The position numbers and the translations under genes were made by a program. A stretch of 64,000 nucleotides of DNA, from assembly GCA_902729315.2 (NCBI GenBank), contig LR746274.1, forward strand, positions 7,499,037 through 7,563,036, in the 5' to 3' direction. This stretch comes from Spirodela intermedia. Taxonomy: Eukaryota; Streptophyta; Magnoliopsida; Alismatales; Araceae. The notes under the pieces were generated by a model that saw only the letters and a program-made list of their open reading frames with translations, ran no database searches and had not been told where the DNA came from. Of the stretch, positions 37,201 through 49,401 are shown piece after piece; position 1 is the first letter of the stretch; each line of letters begins with the position of its first letter.

Positions 37201-38591
37201 ATCATCTTTTTAGATTAAGTGATACAAGAATAAATGTAGAACCTTTACAAGACACATTTCTAGATGAACAATTCATGGCAGCTCAACATCAACCATCACC
37301 ATGGTATGCACATATTTTTAATTTTCTGATTTCTAGAAAAATTCTAGAATAGTGAGATAAGAATAGAAAACATCATTTCTTTTCTAAGATTAGAAATTAT
37401 TTTTGGCATGATCTTGATTTATATTAGTTGGGCAATGATCAAATTTTAAGGAGATGTATTCCTGAAGAAGAATATCATAACATTATTAACATGTGTCATT
37501 CATCTAACTGAGGAGGACATTTCTTTGGAAAAAAAATAGCTGCAAAAAAAATTCAGTGTAGTTTTTATTAGCCTACAATCATTAGAGATTCTATAGAATT
37601 TAGTAGAACATGTATTTCATGTCAATCTATAAGTAACATGAATAAGAAAATATGAAATACCCATGAGTAATATGTTAGTAGTTGAAAGTTTTCATGTATA
37701 GGGAATAGATTTCATGGGTCCCTTCCCATCAGCTGAAAAATATGAATATATTTTGCTTGCCGTTGATTATGTGTCGAAGTGGGTGGAAGCTATTTCTACT
37801 AGAACTAATGATCATAAAATCATGATGAAATTTGTGTAGGAAAATGTTTTTTGAGATTTGGATTTCTTAGAGTGATTATTAGTGACAGAGGAACACATTT
37901 TACAAATAAACATTTTAGGAAACTATTGAAAGAGAATGGATTGCACCATAGAGTAGCCACTCCATATCATCCCCAGACAAATGGGCAAATTGAAGTAGCA
38001 AATAGGGAAATTCAAAGAATTTTGAGAAAAATAGTTAGACTAAATAAGAAAGATTGACCCACGAAATTACAAGATGTATTATGGGCCTATAGAATAGCTT
38101 GTAAAAATCACATAGGTATGTCCCCATTTCATCTTATTTTTAGAAAACCATGTCATCTTCTTGTGGAAATAGAACATAAAGCATTATGGGCTATAAAAAC
38201 TTTATGTATGGATGAAAAATCAGTTGGAGGGCATAAAATTTTTCAGCTACATGAACTAGAGGAGTTGAGGAATGAAGCTTCTGAAAATCATAAAATATAT
38301 AAAGAAAAAACTAAAACTTTTCATTATAAATACATTAGCAGAATTTTTTTTGATGTTGGACAAAAAGTGTGGTTATATGATTCTAGGCTGAAATTATTTC
38401 CAAGAAAATAAAAATAAAAATAGATAGGCCCTTATATGGTGCAAGAGACATATGATCATGGAGTTGTAATGATTAAAGATCCTAAAAGTGATCATAACTT
38501 TAAGGTAAATGGACAGCGGCTTAAACATTATATAGAACACAAATGCCTTGCAAATATAGAAATTTTATTATCAAAAGAAATTCAAGAGTAA
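34263..38591 (+). pseudogene. decayed 5'-truncated gag-pol element, unit B
   Basis: An LTR stub (34263 to about 34359) is fused to gag. Then come a gag remnant (open 34535-34741), protease with DTN in place of DTG (35034-35402), reverse transcriptase (35989-36240, frameshift near 36228, then a catalytic FMDD block near 36429), RNase H (36672-37160), and integrase (37851-38057 with ISDRGTHF and QIEVANRE; 38118-38411). The terminal stop is at 38589-38591. Most stops are shared with unit A. The frameshift in reverse transcriptase is private, and unit A retains some stops that are readable here. It has no coding capacity left. Confidence 0.88.
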
Positions 38592-40200
38592 GATTAAGGT
38601 GTCCAGCTGGAGACGTTAAATTCACACTGCATGGGAGGCAATCCATGGTTTTTATTTCATTTTGTTTGATTTTTTTAAGCTCTATTTTTCTTAGAATTTC
38701 ACAATACTTGTTTTTGTATTTGTTTTTCTCAAAAAAGTACAAGAGGAGTGTAAGATGAAGTGAAAAATTTAAAATGAGGTTGAGGTGATATCTTTCTGAG
38801 CTTTATCATTTATGACAACATTTTTAATGCTTAACTTTGCAGGTATGTATGCTTCACTTGTAAATTATATTTTTCTGCATATTCTATTTCGATTTTTTTG
38901 TGTCATTGAGGACAATGTCATTTTTAAGTTGGGAAGTAAAGTATTAATTATTAATTTATGTTTTAGGATGATTAAGAATATGTGTTTGCATTTTATTTTT
39001 ATTTTTTCATGCTCACTTAAAACAGCAACTAAAAAAAAGAAAAATATAAGAAATTTTTAAAAAACTACAACATCTATTTTGAAGTTTTTTGTCAAAAACA
39101 ATAGACTGTCAAAAATAGCAGACAAAAAGTAGCTCGAAATTTGAAATTCTAGAGACCCTTTTCTCACATTTCAATCCCCTAGACGTATATTACTAAAATT
39201 CGAAATTACAATTATAAAGAAGAAAGTTTTGATTTATTTTTGACAAATTTACTGTTGCTAAAAACAGAACTGAAAATAGAAAATAGAACTGTCATAACTA
39301 TCAAATTTATAAATTTCTTACATCATATTGTATGCATGAAAAATTAAATCAATTAAATTAATTGATACCAAAAGATACTAGGAAGATTAATATTGAGTCA
39401 AAAGAATGATCTAGTAACATGAAATGTTAGAATACTCCTTGAATACATGATAGATAACATGAATTTAATTTTACAGATTTGCACTTTATGATCTTAATGG
39501 ATAGTATTTACTTGATGTGAAAATTTGATTGATCACTTCAATTTAATGGAGATTTTTGCATCCTAATCTATAGGACTTGTGAGGAAAAATCACTTAGTTC
39601 AAAGAAAAAAAAAAGAGAGACAGCAATATGAAAAATCTAGAAATGAAGAGTACACATAGAGGGTGTGAGACATTATTCTCATTGTCAAAATCGTGCATAG
39701 AAAAACACTTGCTGCAAAAATAAGTGGATAAAGTGAAAGCCCTAAAAATAAAGAGTACACATGATGTGAGACATCATCCTTATTGTCGAAATTTATTTAC
39801 AAAAAAAGCTACTTATCCACTATATATAAAAAAAAGAAGGAAGAAATATAGTGCACACTTCAAAAATCAAGTGACGAAAAAAGGGAAATGTAGGATCAAT
39901 ATTATTCTTGGATGAGTATTGATAATTTGAACATCTTGTAAATATATCTATGAGTGAAGAAGTGATAAAGATGAGAATAGAAGAAGTGAAGTCTAGATTG
40001 TTATTCTAATGAGTGCTTAAATATTTAATTACTTGACATCATTCTTAAATACTTGATATAAGAATCCAAAGTGTCTAAAGGTGTATCATTTTCAATTTTA
40101 TTTTCTTTTTATGCATTCAAATATGATGTTTCAGATTCGTAAATTTTTACTTTCGTAATTCCATTGCTAAGGGAATAACAATGATTTAAGTTGTGGGATG
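38592..40200 (+). repeat. element 3' UTR, unit B
   Basis: Colinear with 16443-18031. It keeps a stretch of about 20 bp near 39500 (ATGGATAGTATTTACTTG) that unit A has lost; the intact element also has it, so unit A carries the deletion. The terminal polypurine tract is decayed to TTTAAGTTGTGGGATG. Confidence 0.83.
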
Positions 40201-40801
40201 TGATTTCAGTTAACTCATGATAAATAGACTTATATTTATGTTAAAGTGTGAAACGGGGTTTTCAGTTGATTAATGTGAATTTTTGGGTAATTATGTGATT
40301 TTATATGAATTTATATGATATTTACAGTTTTACTTTTGAGATAAATGAGAAAAAAGAAATAAAAATAAAAATATAGCAAAATGGGGGGTACCTATTGATA
40401 AGTCTTCATTATCATGAGTTAATAATTAGTAAATAATATATTTTTAGCCTTAACTCATGATAAATAGACTTATATCTATGTTATAATGTGAAAAATGGTT
40501 TTTAGTTAATTAATGTGAATTTTTGGGTAATTATGTAATTTTACACAAATTTATATGAGTTTCACAGTCTTAATTTTGAGATAAATGAAGAAAAAGAAAT
40601 AAAAAATAAAAAAAAGATAAAATGGGGGGAACCCGCCTGCCAGCTAGGCTTGTAAGTAGGTTGGAAGCATAGTGAAGGAGTAGCCACGAGTAGGGGCTCG
40701 AGTGGCTTGGACCAATAGAGGCATGTGTGTGTCACTCTCCTTCCACGTCACTAATGGTCAACGAGCTATGGGGCAAGGAGTGGTCGTACACATGAGAGAA
40801 G
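40201..40801 (+). repeat. 5' part of 3' LTR, unit B
   Basis: Counterpart of 18032-18632, with the same duplicated 5' module and the same break point against the inverted arm. Confidence 0.83.
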
Positions 40802-42938
40802 TGACATGAGTCAATCGTTGTATATTAAATCACACAAATTTAAAATTTATAAAACTAGAAAATACAATTTTTTAGATATTTAAAAGTGTTTTTGAACAAA
40901 TATATTAATTATAATTTAATAAAACTTCCAAAAAATAGCAGTAATTTTCCAAGTCAATCACAAAGATGTAATCAAATATCTGGTAATTATTCAGAATTTT
41001 TCTCAAATAATACTATTTTCTTTGAATTTTATACTAGGAAGAAAAAAGAAAATATATTTAAAATTTACGAAAAAAGGAAATAAGGGTGCAGACGTCAAGA
41101 TGACCTTAGTGCCCAACGAACACAAATCCGGTGGAAATAGAATTCCACCCAATGATTCTTACGTAAGCGATTACAAACAATTTAATTGATCAAATTAAGA
41201 TCTGTAAAAGTCAGAAGAATCGCAATGAAATGAAGTATATGTTGGTAAATTTAAAATCAATAATTTATCACTAAATGTAACGGAAATTAAGTTGAAAGTA
41301 GGAAAATAGAGTTCCAGCATCACAATAGTGATACACCGGTGATGCACTGAAATCCTAAGCGTTCGGGAGGATCGTTGTGTCGTGTCCACGGCCTCAAAGG
41401 CTCTCCTTGGACAAAGACAACATGGGCAATCTCTAGATCTCCTTGCAAAGTCTAGAGATTAATGAAATGGGTCGTTAAATCATCTCCGGTGGCTGTCACC
41501 CTGTGGAGCAGAAAAAATTGTGACTTTGCGGCTCTCCGACAGTTGTCACCCGACGGAGAGGAGCTGAATGGAGGTGGCGCGTGTATTAGGGAGCTTCATC
41601 CTCAGGTTTGTGCAGCAAGAGGAGGCTCTTCATCGCATCTGGTACGTTCTTAGGAGGTGGTGACTCATCTCCAAGCAGATTGTCCTCTTCTTGATGACGG
41701 CTTGTTCATCGATCAATTAGAGATGATTTACTCAATAGATTTGCAATCCTTTTATCGCAAATCCTTCAGTAATTTTAGTAACAATACTTCACGAATCACA
41801 TTGACAAGACTTTTGCCGATGATCTAGTGATTCTTGTTGCCTAATCCTTCATCGGCGATCTGCTGGAAAGTTGCGATAATCAGATCGCTGGGGAAGGATT
41901 AAGCAATGAGAATTGCTAGATCATCGGCAAAAATTTCATCAACAAGATTCGTGGAGCATTGCTACTAAAATTATTGAACAATTCGTAGTAAAAGGATCAT
42001 GTATCTATCAAGTAAATCATCTCCAATTGATCGACGAACAAGCTGTCATCAGGAAGAGGACGATTCATTAGGAGATGAGTCGTCACCTCTTGAGAGCGTA
42101 CTGGATGCGATGAAGAGCCTCCTCTTGCTGTGCAGACCTAAAGATGAAGCTCCCTAACATGTGCCTTACCTCCATCCAGCTCTTCTCTGTCGGGTGACAG
42201 CCGCCGGAGAGCTGCAAAGTCGGCATTTTTCCACTCTGCTAGGTGACAGCCGCCGAAGATGACTCAACGACTCATTTCATTAATCTCTAGACTTCGCGAA
42301 AAGATCTAGAGATTGCCCACGTCATCTTTGTCCAAGGAGAGCCTTTGAGGCTGTGGACACTACACGATGATCCTCCCAAATGCTTAGGATTCCAGTGCAT
42401 CATTGACACATTGCCGTCATGACGCCAAAACTCTATTTTCTTGTTTTCAACTTACTTTACACTTCATTTAGTGATAATTTTTGTGATTTAAATTTACCAA
42501 AATATACTTTGTTCTATTACAATTCTTCCGGCTTTTATAGATCTTAATTTGATTAATTAAATCATCTATAATCGCTTATGTAATAATCCCTAGGCAGAAC
42601 TCTATTTCCACCCGATTCATGTTCGCTGGGTGCTGACATCATCCTGACGTCCGCATCCATATTTCCCTTTTTTATGAATTTTAAATATATTTCCTTTTCA
42701 TTTCTTAGTATAAAATTCAATGAAACTTGTATTCATTGAGAAAAATTCTGAATAATTACCAGATATTATATTACATCCTTGTGATCAACCTAGAAAATTA
42801 CCGCTATTTTTGGAAGTTTTATTAAGTTATAATTGGTATATTTATTTAGAAATACTTCTAAATATCCAAAAATTATATTTTTTAGTTTTATAAATTTTAG
42901 ATTTGCGTGATTTAATATACAATGACTAAGTCATGTCA
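40802..42938. repeat. LTR palindrome, unit B
   Basis: The second copy of the opposed LTR arms, identical in length (2137 bp) to 18633-20769, with its centre near 41880. The arms have diverged from each other but the junctions are the same. Confidence 0.87.
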
Positions 42939-43479
42939 GGTCACTAGAATTTCAAATTTTGGGCTATTTTTGTCTACTATTTTTGATAGTTTGTTGTTCT
43001 TGATAGAAGACCTGAAAATAGATGTTGTAGTTTTTCTAAATTTTATTTTATTTTAGTTGTAGTTCTAAGTTGAATAAAATCCAAACACATGTTCTTAATC
43101 GTCCTACAGTATAAATTAATAATTAATACTTCACCCCCTAACTTAAAAATGATATTGTCCTTAATGACACAGAAAAATCGAAATAAAATATGCAAAAAAT
43201 ATAATTTTCAAGTGAAGTATGCATATGTGCAAAGTTAAGTATTAAAAGTATTGTAATAAATGATAAAGCTCAGAAATACATCACCTCAAACTTATTTTTA
43301 ATTTTCCACTTCATCTTACACTCCTCGTGCACTTTTTCGAAAAAACAAATACAAAAACAAGTACTACAAAATTCTATGAAAAATAGAGCTTAAAAGAAAT
43401 CAAATAGAATGAAATAAAAACCATGGGTTGCCTCCCATGCAATGCTGAATTTAATGTCTTCAGGTAGACAGCTCTTAGA
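42939..43479 (-). repeat. truncated 3' UTR, minus-strand element, unit B
   Basis: Counterpart of 20770-21310, including the inverted hairpin repeat near 43430. Confidence 0.8.
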
Positions 43480-44361
43480 TCATATAAGATGATCTATGGC
43501 CATCAAAATATATTTGTATCCCAAGGTAAGTTTCATGATATTCTTTTTTAGATTTTGCATAAATTCATATACTTCATATATATACCTTGACATACTTTCA
43601 GCCAAAACAAAATGAAAATTAACAAAATTTTCCCAAAAATAATATTTCCATTTTGAAATTAATCTTTCCTCATTTCTATCTTATTTTGTAAGGCGTTCAT
43701 TCATTAATAAATACTTTCTATTAATAGACCATAAAATGTGATTAGGCCATATAATTTTTAAATTAGCTCTTACCTAATCTAGAATTTTTTCATCTAAATT
43801 GATATCTCTAATTCTTTCACTCACCCATTTTTTAATGTGTTCTTTTATCTGCATAATCTTCCTCTACTCCATTTTATCTTCCATACATAATTGTTCAATT
43901 TGTGAGGAGTGAAATATTTCAAGCTAAGAAATAATTCTAATGGGTTGTAGGTTTTGAAGAATGGAAGGATTGTCTTCTTTAATCTCAGATGTAATAAATT
44001 CAGTAAAGTTCAAATTTTCTCCTCTAAAATTATCTCTATATTCATATTGATTATTTTCATTTCTCCTCCAAAATTGTTTTTTTTAATCTAGCTTTTCATT
44101 TCTCAACTCATCAAATTCTTCATCTTCTCAAGAGCTATCTTTTAATTTCGGTATATGATATACATCATCATCCTCACTATCAACATCCATGGCTGCAAAA
44201 TTATGATTAGATTTATTAATTTTGTCTCCTACATCTCTCAAATAAACTGATTTTTCCTCACCTGAAATATGTTTTTCTTTATTTTTGTCCTTAATCCCTT
44301 CTACTAAAATTTGGATGATTTTTCCATGATCAGCTGTTGTTTCTTCATCACTATCAACTAA
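43480..44361 (-). pseudogene. accessory ORF relic, minus strand, unit B
   Basis: Counterpart of 21311-22192, reading MAIDHLI at its C-terminus with stop 43482-43480. It has the same gag junction. A few stops differ from unit A (for example the stop after EAS is not shared, the equivalent stretch reading on as KGIKD). Comparing the two copies shows that the frame was open over most of its length before decay. Function is unknown. Confidence 0.63.
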
Positions 44362-45453
44362 TTTGAATATTATTTGGGTTTCTCTACGAAAAATTATTCC
44401 ACCAATTAGGATTATAATAGTTAGAAAAATATTTCCTAGTTTTTACTAAAATCGTGGGGTACTTGCACTTGTTCTTGCCTATAATGATATTGAAATTCGA
44501 AATGATCATTTTCACCATACATAGGACATGTACTATTTGAATTAAATTGAGGGTTAAAAGGCTTTCTAATATTTTCAATAAGTAAGTAAAGTTTTTCTAA
44601 TCTTTGATTAATCTGATTAACCTCATTTCTAAATTTAGAATCATTATCATGATGTAATTCATGAATTCCTCTCTTCTTATCCATATCATGTAATTCAAAA
44701 GAGGCTTGATCTCTAGAATTTTCACTTAAATTTTCATAAAGACTATAAATCTCATCAGGAGTTTTTTCCATAAAAGCTCCTCCACATATAGAATCAACCA
44801 TATTTCTATGTTATTCTAATAATCCATCATAAAAGATTCTATTGAGTTGTCACTTGGGTATAGCATGATGATGACACTTTCTAAATAAATCTTTGAATGT
44901 TTCCCATGTTTCATGTAAAGTTTCTCCTAGTCTTTGAAAAAAACTTCATATATATTTTCTCATATTTTTGAGTTTTACTTAAGGGATAAATTTTTTGAAG
45001 AAAAGCTTATTCTATGTCTTTCCAGCTAGTTAATTCTCTATCTAATGTGGATAGCCAATAACTAGCTTTGTCTCTTAGTGTATGAGGAAATAATTTCATC
45101 TTAATAATTTTCGATGTGACTTGAGGAAGATTAACTAACTCACAGACCATATGAAATTTTTCTAAGTACTGATGAGGTTCCTCTAAAGGTAATCCATGAA
45201 AATTAGGGAGCATTTGAAAAATTCTTAGATTTATTTCGAATTTAATAGTAGGTACTAATAGGACTCTAATATTGGATGCTCTTTAAAATGAATTAGGGAT
45301 ATAATAATTTTTCATGGCCATAGGATTGTTCTCAATTTGACTTGTACTTCCTTCAAGATCCATCAAAATTAATTTTTCTTTTAGATTTTTAGTTTTGAAT
45401 GAAATCAAGAAAGGATTTTCTAGCATTGGATGTAAGGATCTTCTACCATGCAT
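44362..45453 (-). pseudogene. gag relic, minus strand, unit B
   Basis: The start ATG is at 45453-45451. The [18 protein letters not shown] to [12 protein letters not shown] part is one open stretch of 121 codons (44436-44801), the best preserved gag piece among the old copies. [19 protein letters not shown] is open at 45007-45213. A frameshift and stops between these blocks, plus the C-terminal deletion, inactivate it. The decayed primer site is at about 45645-45662. Confidence 0.82.
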
Positions 45454-45890
45454 ACAAAAAATCAATAAATTTGAGGAAAAAGTTTAGTAATTGTTACCCT
45501 CCTTCAATATGCTGTAGTCCTTATCTTGTTTCTCTTTGTTCCCTTTTTTTTAAAAAAATCAGCAAAAAGAAAATAAAATAAGAGTTAAATTCTTTTGTGT
45601 ACTCTAAGAGAAAAATAGAAATATAGTAAATATTATGCAATACATCCTTGGCAACAGTGCCAAAATTTGACGTGACTTAGTCGTTGTATATTAAATCACG
45701 TAAATCTAAAATTTATAAAACTAGAAAATATGAATTTTCAGATATTTAGAAGTATTTCTGAACAAATATCTCAATTATAATTTTATAAAACTTCTAAAAA
45801 TAGTAGTAATTTTCTTCCCACGTCGTGTTGCATGTCTCTATATTACACACCAAGTAGGCAATCTGGAAAATTATTCCTCAAATTATAGTT

Positions 45891-45893
<3 letters not shown>

Positions 45894-45934
<41 letters not shown>
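45894..45934. repeat. CT microsatellite in the filler
   Basis: An uninterrupted CT dinucleotide run of about 41 bp. Confidence 0.95.
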
Positions 45935-45937
<3 letters not shown>

Positions 45938-45959
45938 AGATATACATATATATCACATA

Positions 45960-46115
45960 GTAAATTCCTATGCCCACGTTGGGAATGCAAGCGTAGAAAC
46001 TTCTTGGAGATCTTATCTGAACCCTGGGGTTCCTGTTCTGGGGAATTTTTGGGATGCCCAGAAGGGCCAAAGAGCTGGAGCTCTCGATTCTAGTGGAAGG
46101 AAGACTGATGACAAG
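45960..46115 (+). pseudogene. exon-like gene fragment of unknown family
   Basis: A 52-codon open stretch (VNSYAHVGNASVETSW, then LNPGVPVLGNFWDAQKG, ending SSGRKTDDK) begins right after an AG preceded by a pyrimidine-rich microsatellite region. It ends at AAG before GTAAAAC, a good donor at 46116. Composition is balanced and unlike the AT-rich neighbourhood. I do not recognise the family. It could be a single captured internal exon or a chance open frame. Confidence 0.4.
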
Positions 46116-47601
46116 GTAAAACTATTTCAACCCATAAAATTAGTCGCATTCCCGAGAACCATTAAAAATCTGGAATAGCCCCAAAAGATGGTTCTCAATG
46201 CTGACGGTAATGACAATGGAAAATTTAGATGATAATAGCCCTACAGCATAAATTTTGTTATACGTTGAATAAAATGCAAACACATATTCTTAATCGCCCT
46301 ACAGCATAAATTAATAATGAATACTTCACCCCCCAACTTAAAGGAGGCTTGACTGTTTCCTAATATTTATAAACTAGGAGAACCACTTATTAATGTTACA
46401 GTTGCTTTGTTTGATCATGTTGGTGTTTTGATCAAAAGCCTAATCAATTAAGGACTACCAGCTTCCATAGGAGTGGCGCATCTTCACTATTTTGGAGTAG
46501 ATAGAGCCACAAAATTATTATTTTTTGGTTCCACTGATCGGTAATAGCCGGTAATTATTCAGAATTTTTCTCAAAGAATATTATTTTCTATGAATTTTAT
46601 ACTAATAAATAAAAAGAAAATATATTTAAAATTCATGAAAAAGGAAATAAGGGTGCAGACATCAAGATGATGTTAGTGCCCAGCAAATGCGAATCAGGCA
46701 AAAATAGAGTTCCGCCTAGTGATTCTTACATAAGCGATTACAAACGATCTAATTGATCAAATTTAGATCTGTAAAAGCCAAAAGAATCATAAGTGAATGA
46801 AATATATTTTGATAAATTAAAATCACACAAATTATCACTAAATGAAGCATAAAGTAAGTTGAAAGTAAGAAAATAGAGTTCTAGCGTCGCAGCGGTGATG
46901 CGTCGGCGATGCACTAGAATCTTGAGCGTTTGGGAGGATCGTCATGTAGTGTCCATGGCCTCGAAGGCTCTCCTTTGACAAAGACGACGTGGGCAATCTA
47001 TAGATCTGCTTGCAAAGTCTAGAGATCAATGAAATGGGTTGTCGAATCGTCTCTGGCAGCTATCACTTGATAGAATGAAAAAATGGCAACTTTGCGGCTC
47101 TTTGGTGACTGTCACTCGATGGAGAGGAGCTAGATGGAGGCCGAGCACGTGTCAGGGAGCTTCATCCTCAAGTCTGTGCAGTAAGAGGAGGCTCTTCGTC
47201 ACATCTGGTATGCTCTCAAGAGGTGGCGACTTGTCTCTCGACGGATTGTCCTCTTCTCGACGATGGCTTGTTTGTTGATCAATCGGAGATGCTTTACTTG
47301 ATGAATTTGCGATCCTTTTATCACGAATCGTTCAGCAATTTTAGTAACAATGCTCCGCGAATCATGTTGATGAGATTTTTGCTGATATTCCAGTAATTCT
47401 GGTTGCTTAATCCTTCACTGGCGATCTTTAGGAAAGTCACAATAATTAGAGAAAAAAAATATGAGTTTTGGCTCTAGGATGATTCAAACCCGCACCAGTT
47501 GCCTAACCTTTATAAGGAAGGTGTGATGTGGGTTTAGCCCCACATTAGTTGTGCACCGATTTTTGGGGGGAATATATAGTAATGTTACATTTATAAGCAA
47601 G

Positions 47602-47606
47602 TCCCT
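47602..47606. other. target-site duplication TCCCT, left
   Basis: TCCCT precedes the LTR start and is repeated at 58287-58291 after the second LTR. The uninterrupted copy near 24735 has this sequence once. Confidence 0.95.
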
Positions 47607-48027
47607 TGATAAGTCTTCATTATCATGAGTTAATAATTAGTAAATAATATAGTTTTAGCCTTAACTCATGATAAATAGACTTATATTTGTGTTAAAGCAT
47701 GAAAAGTGGTTTTCAGTTGATTAACGTGAATTTTTGGGTAATTATGTGATTTTATACGATTTTTACAGTCTTAGTTTTGAGATAAATGAAGAACAAGAAA
47801 TAAAAATAAAAATATTGCAAAATGGGGGGACCCGCCGGCCAGCCGGGCCCGCAAGCGGGTCGGAAGCGCAGTCGGGGAGTAGCCGCGAGCAGGGGCTCGA
47901 GCGGCTTGCTTGGATCGATAGGGGCACGTGTGCGCCACTCCCCTTCCACGTCACCGGTGGTCAGCCGGCTGTGGGGCAAGGAGTGGTCGTACACGCGAGA
48001 GGACTTTGCCTAGAAAGCTAACTTTAC

Positions 48028-48069
48028 TATATATTCGCCCGAATAATCCGCGCACAACCGATGTGGGAC
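48028..48069 (-). promoter_or_regulatory. antisense snRNA-type USE and TATA
   Basis: GTCCCACATCG at 48069-48059 (minus strand) matches the plant snRNA USE consensus RTCCCACATCG perfectly. TATATA follows at 48033-48028, leaving 25 bp between them. The same is found in the 3' LTR (USE 56978-56968). Known plant snRNA promoters use this pair, with spacing deciding Pol II or Pol III. Use here is inferred. Confidence 0.5.
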
Positions 48070-48596
48070 TAAACCCGCGTCACACCTTGTTCAGGGGCGG
48101 GCGACCGCCGCGGGTTCGAATCCTCCCAGAGTCAAAATTCATATATTTTTAACTGATTATCGCGACTTTCCTGCAGATCGCCGGTGAAGGATTAAGCAAC
48201 CGGAATCGCTGGATCATCGGCGAAAATCTCGTCAACGCGATTCGCGGAGCATTGCTACTAAAATTTCTGAACGATTCGCGATAAAAGGATCGCAATCCAT
48301 CGAGTAAATCATCTCCGATTGATCGACGAACAAGCCGTCGTCGGGAAGAGGACGATCCGCCGGGAGACCAGTCGCCACCTCCTGAGAGCGTACCAGATGC
48401 GATGAAGAGCCTCCTCTTGCTGCGCGGACCTGAGGATGAAGCTCCCTAACACGCGCCTCACCTCCATCCAGCCCCTCTCCGTCGGGTGACAGCCGCCGGA
48501 GAGCCGCAAAGTCGCCGTTTTTCCGCTCCGCCGGGTGACAGCCGCCGGAGACGATTCGACGACCCACTTCATTGGTCTCTAGACTTCGCGAGAAGA

Positions 48597-48884
48597 TCTA
48601 GAGATTGCCCACGTCGTCTTTGTCCAAGGAGAGCCTTCGAGGCCGTGGACACTGCACGACGACCCTCCCGAACGCTCAGGATTCCGGTGCATCGCCGACG
48701 CGTCGCCGTCGCGACGCCGGAACTCTGTTTTCCTGCTTTATCTAGAGATTTCCCACGTCGTCTTTGTCCAAGGAGAGCCTTCGAGGCCGTGGACACTGCA
48801 CGACGATCCTCCCGAACGCTCAGGATTCCGGTGCATCGCCGACGCATCGCCGTCGCGACGCCGGAACTCTGTTTTCCTGCTTTC
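48597..48884 (+). repeat. 144-bp tandem duplication inside the LTR
   Basis: Two direct copies with a 144-bp period, nearly identical. The 3' LTR has the same pair from 57506 and 57650. The solo LTR and all old LTRs have one copy, so the duplication arose in this element's recent lineage before insertion. Confidence 0.92.
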
Positions 48885-49383
48885 AATTTAATTTACGCTT
48901 CATTTAGTGATACTTTGTTGATTTTTATTTACCAAACTATACTTCGTTCAACTACGATTCTTCCGGCTTTTACAGATCTTAATTTGATTAATTGAGTCGT
49001 CTGTAATCGCCTACGTAAGAATCGCCGGGCGGAACTCTGTTTCCGCCTGATTCGCGTTCGCCGGGCGCTGACGTCATCCTGACGTCCGCACCCTTATTTC
49101 CTCTTTTTTTTGTGAATTTTAAATATATTTCCTTTTTATTTCCTAGTATAAAATTCGTAAGAAAATCGTACTCATTGAGAAAAATTCTGAATAATTACCA
49201 GATATTATATTACATCCCTGTGATCGACCTGGAAAATTACCACTATTTTTGGAATTTTTATTGAATTATAATTGATATATTTATTTAGAAATACTTCTAA
49301 ATATCCGAAAATTCGTATTTTCTAGTTTTATAAATTTTATATTTGCGTGATTTAACATACAACGACTGAGTCACGTCAAATTT

Positions 49384-49401
49384 TGGCGCCGTTGCCGGGG
49401 A
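49384..49401 (+). other. primer binding site, tRNA-Asp
   Basis: TGGCGCCGTTGCCGGGGA is complementary to the 3' end of plant tRNA-Asp(GUC) including CCA, and lies 5 bp after the LTR. It primes minus-strand DNA synthesis. This primer is characteristic of Athila/Tat-group elements. Between it and the coding start lies an untranslated leader with an A-run near 49449. Confidence 0.95.

Larger units (their letters stand above)
45816..46540. other. filler insertion, mosaic of foreign pieces
   Basis: About 725 bp replace some 25 bp of the old LTR. The contents in order are unique DNA with a CT microsatellite, an exon-like stretch (45960-46115), unassigned DNA, a minus-strand piece of element 3' UTR near 46255-46345 with an inverted polypurine tract (CACCCCCCAACTTAA), and more unassigned DNA up to 46540. 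No terminal repeats or target duplication were found. A patchwork of this kind fits end-joining repair with templated filler. The right end is also present at 1-80. Confidence 0.7.
47607..49378 (+). repeat. 5' LTR of the full-length element
   Basis: From TGATAAGTC to CACGTCA, 1772 bp. The first 200 bp are AT-rich, the middle is GC-rich and CG-rich. It includes a 144-bp tandem duplication (48597-48740 and 48741-48884, beginning TCTAGAGATT). An antisense USE (48069-48059) plus TATA (48033-48028) pair is present, as is a perfect Pol III B-box-like GGTTCGAATCC at 48113-48123. A sense TATA (CTATATATT near 48027) also exists, since the TATATA is palindromic. Confidence 0.95.

Noticed and set aside
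45894-45934. CRISPR-like or satellite array
   Set aside because: It is a simple dinucleotide run. No regularly spaced direct repeats with unique spacers occur anywhere in the window.
46463-46540. Coding relic (reading SIGVAHLHYFGVDRATK) at the filler's right end
   Set aside because: It is short, with no recognised family and stops just outside. It is too weak to list as a gene fragment.
48486-48995. 169-codon plus-strand frame and its minus-strand partner in the LTRs
   Set aside because: They lie within the GC-rich LTR and repeat because of the 144-bp duplication. There is no homology, and related LTRs do not keep the frame.
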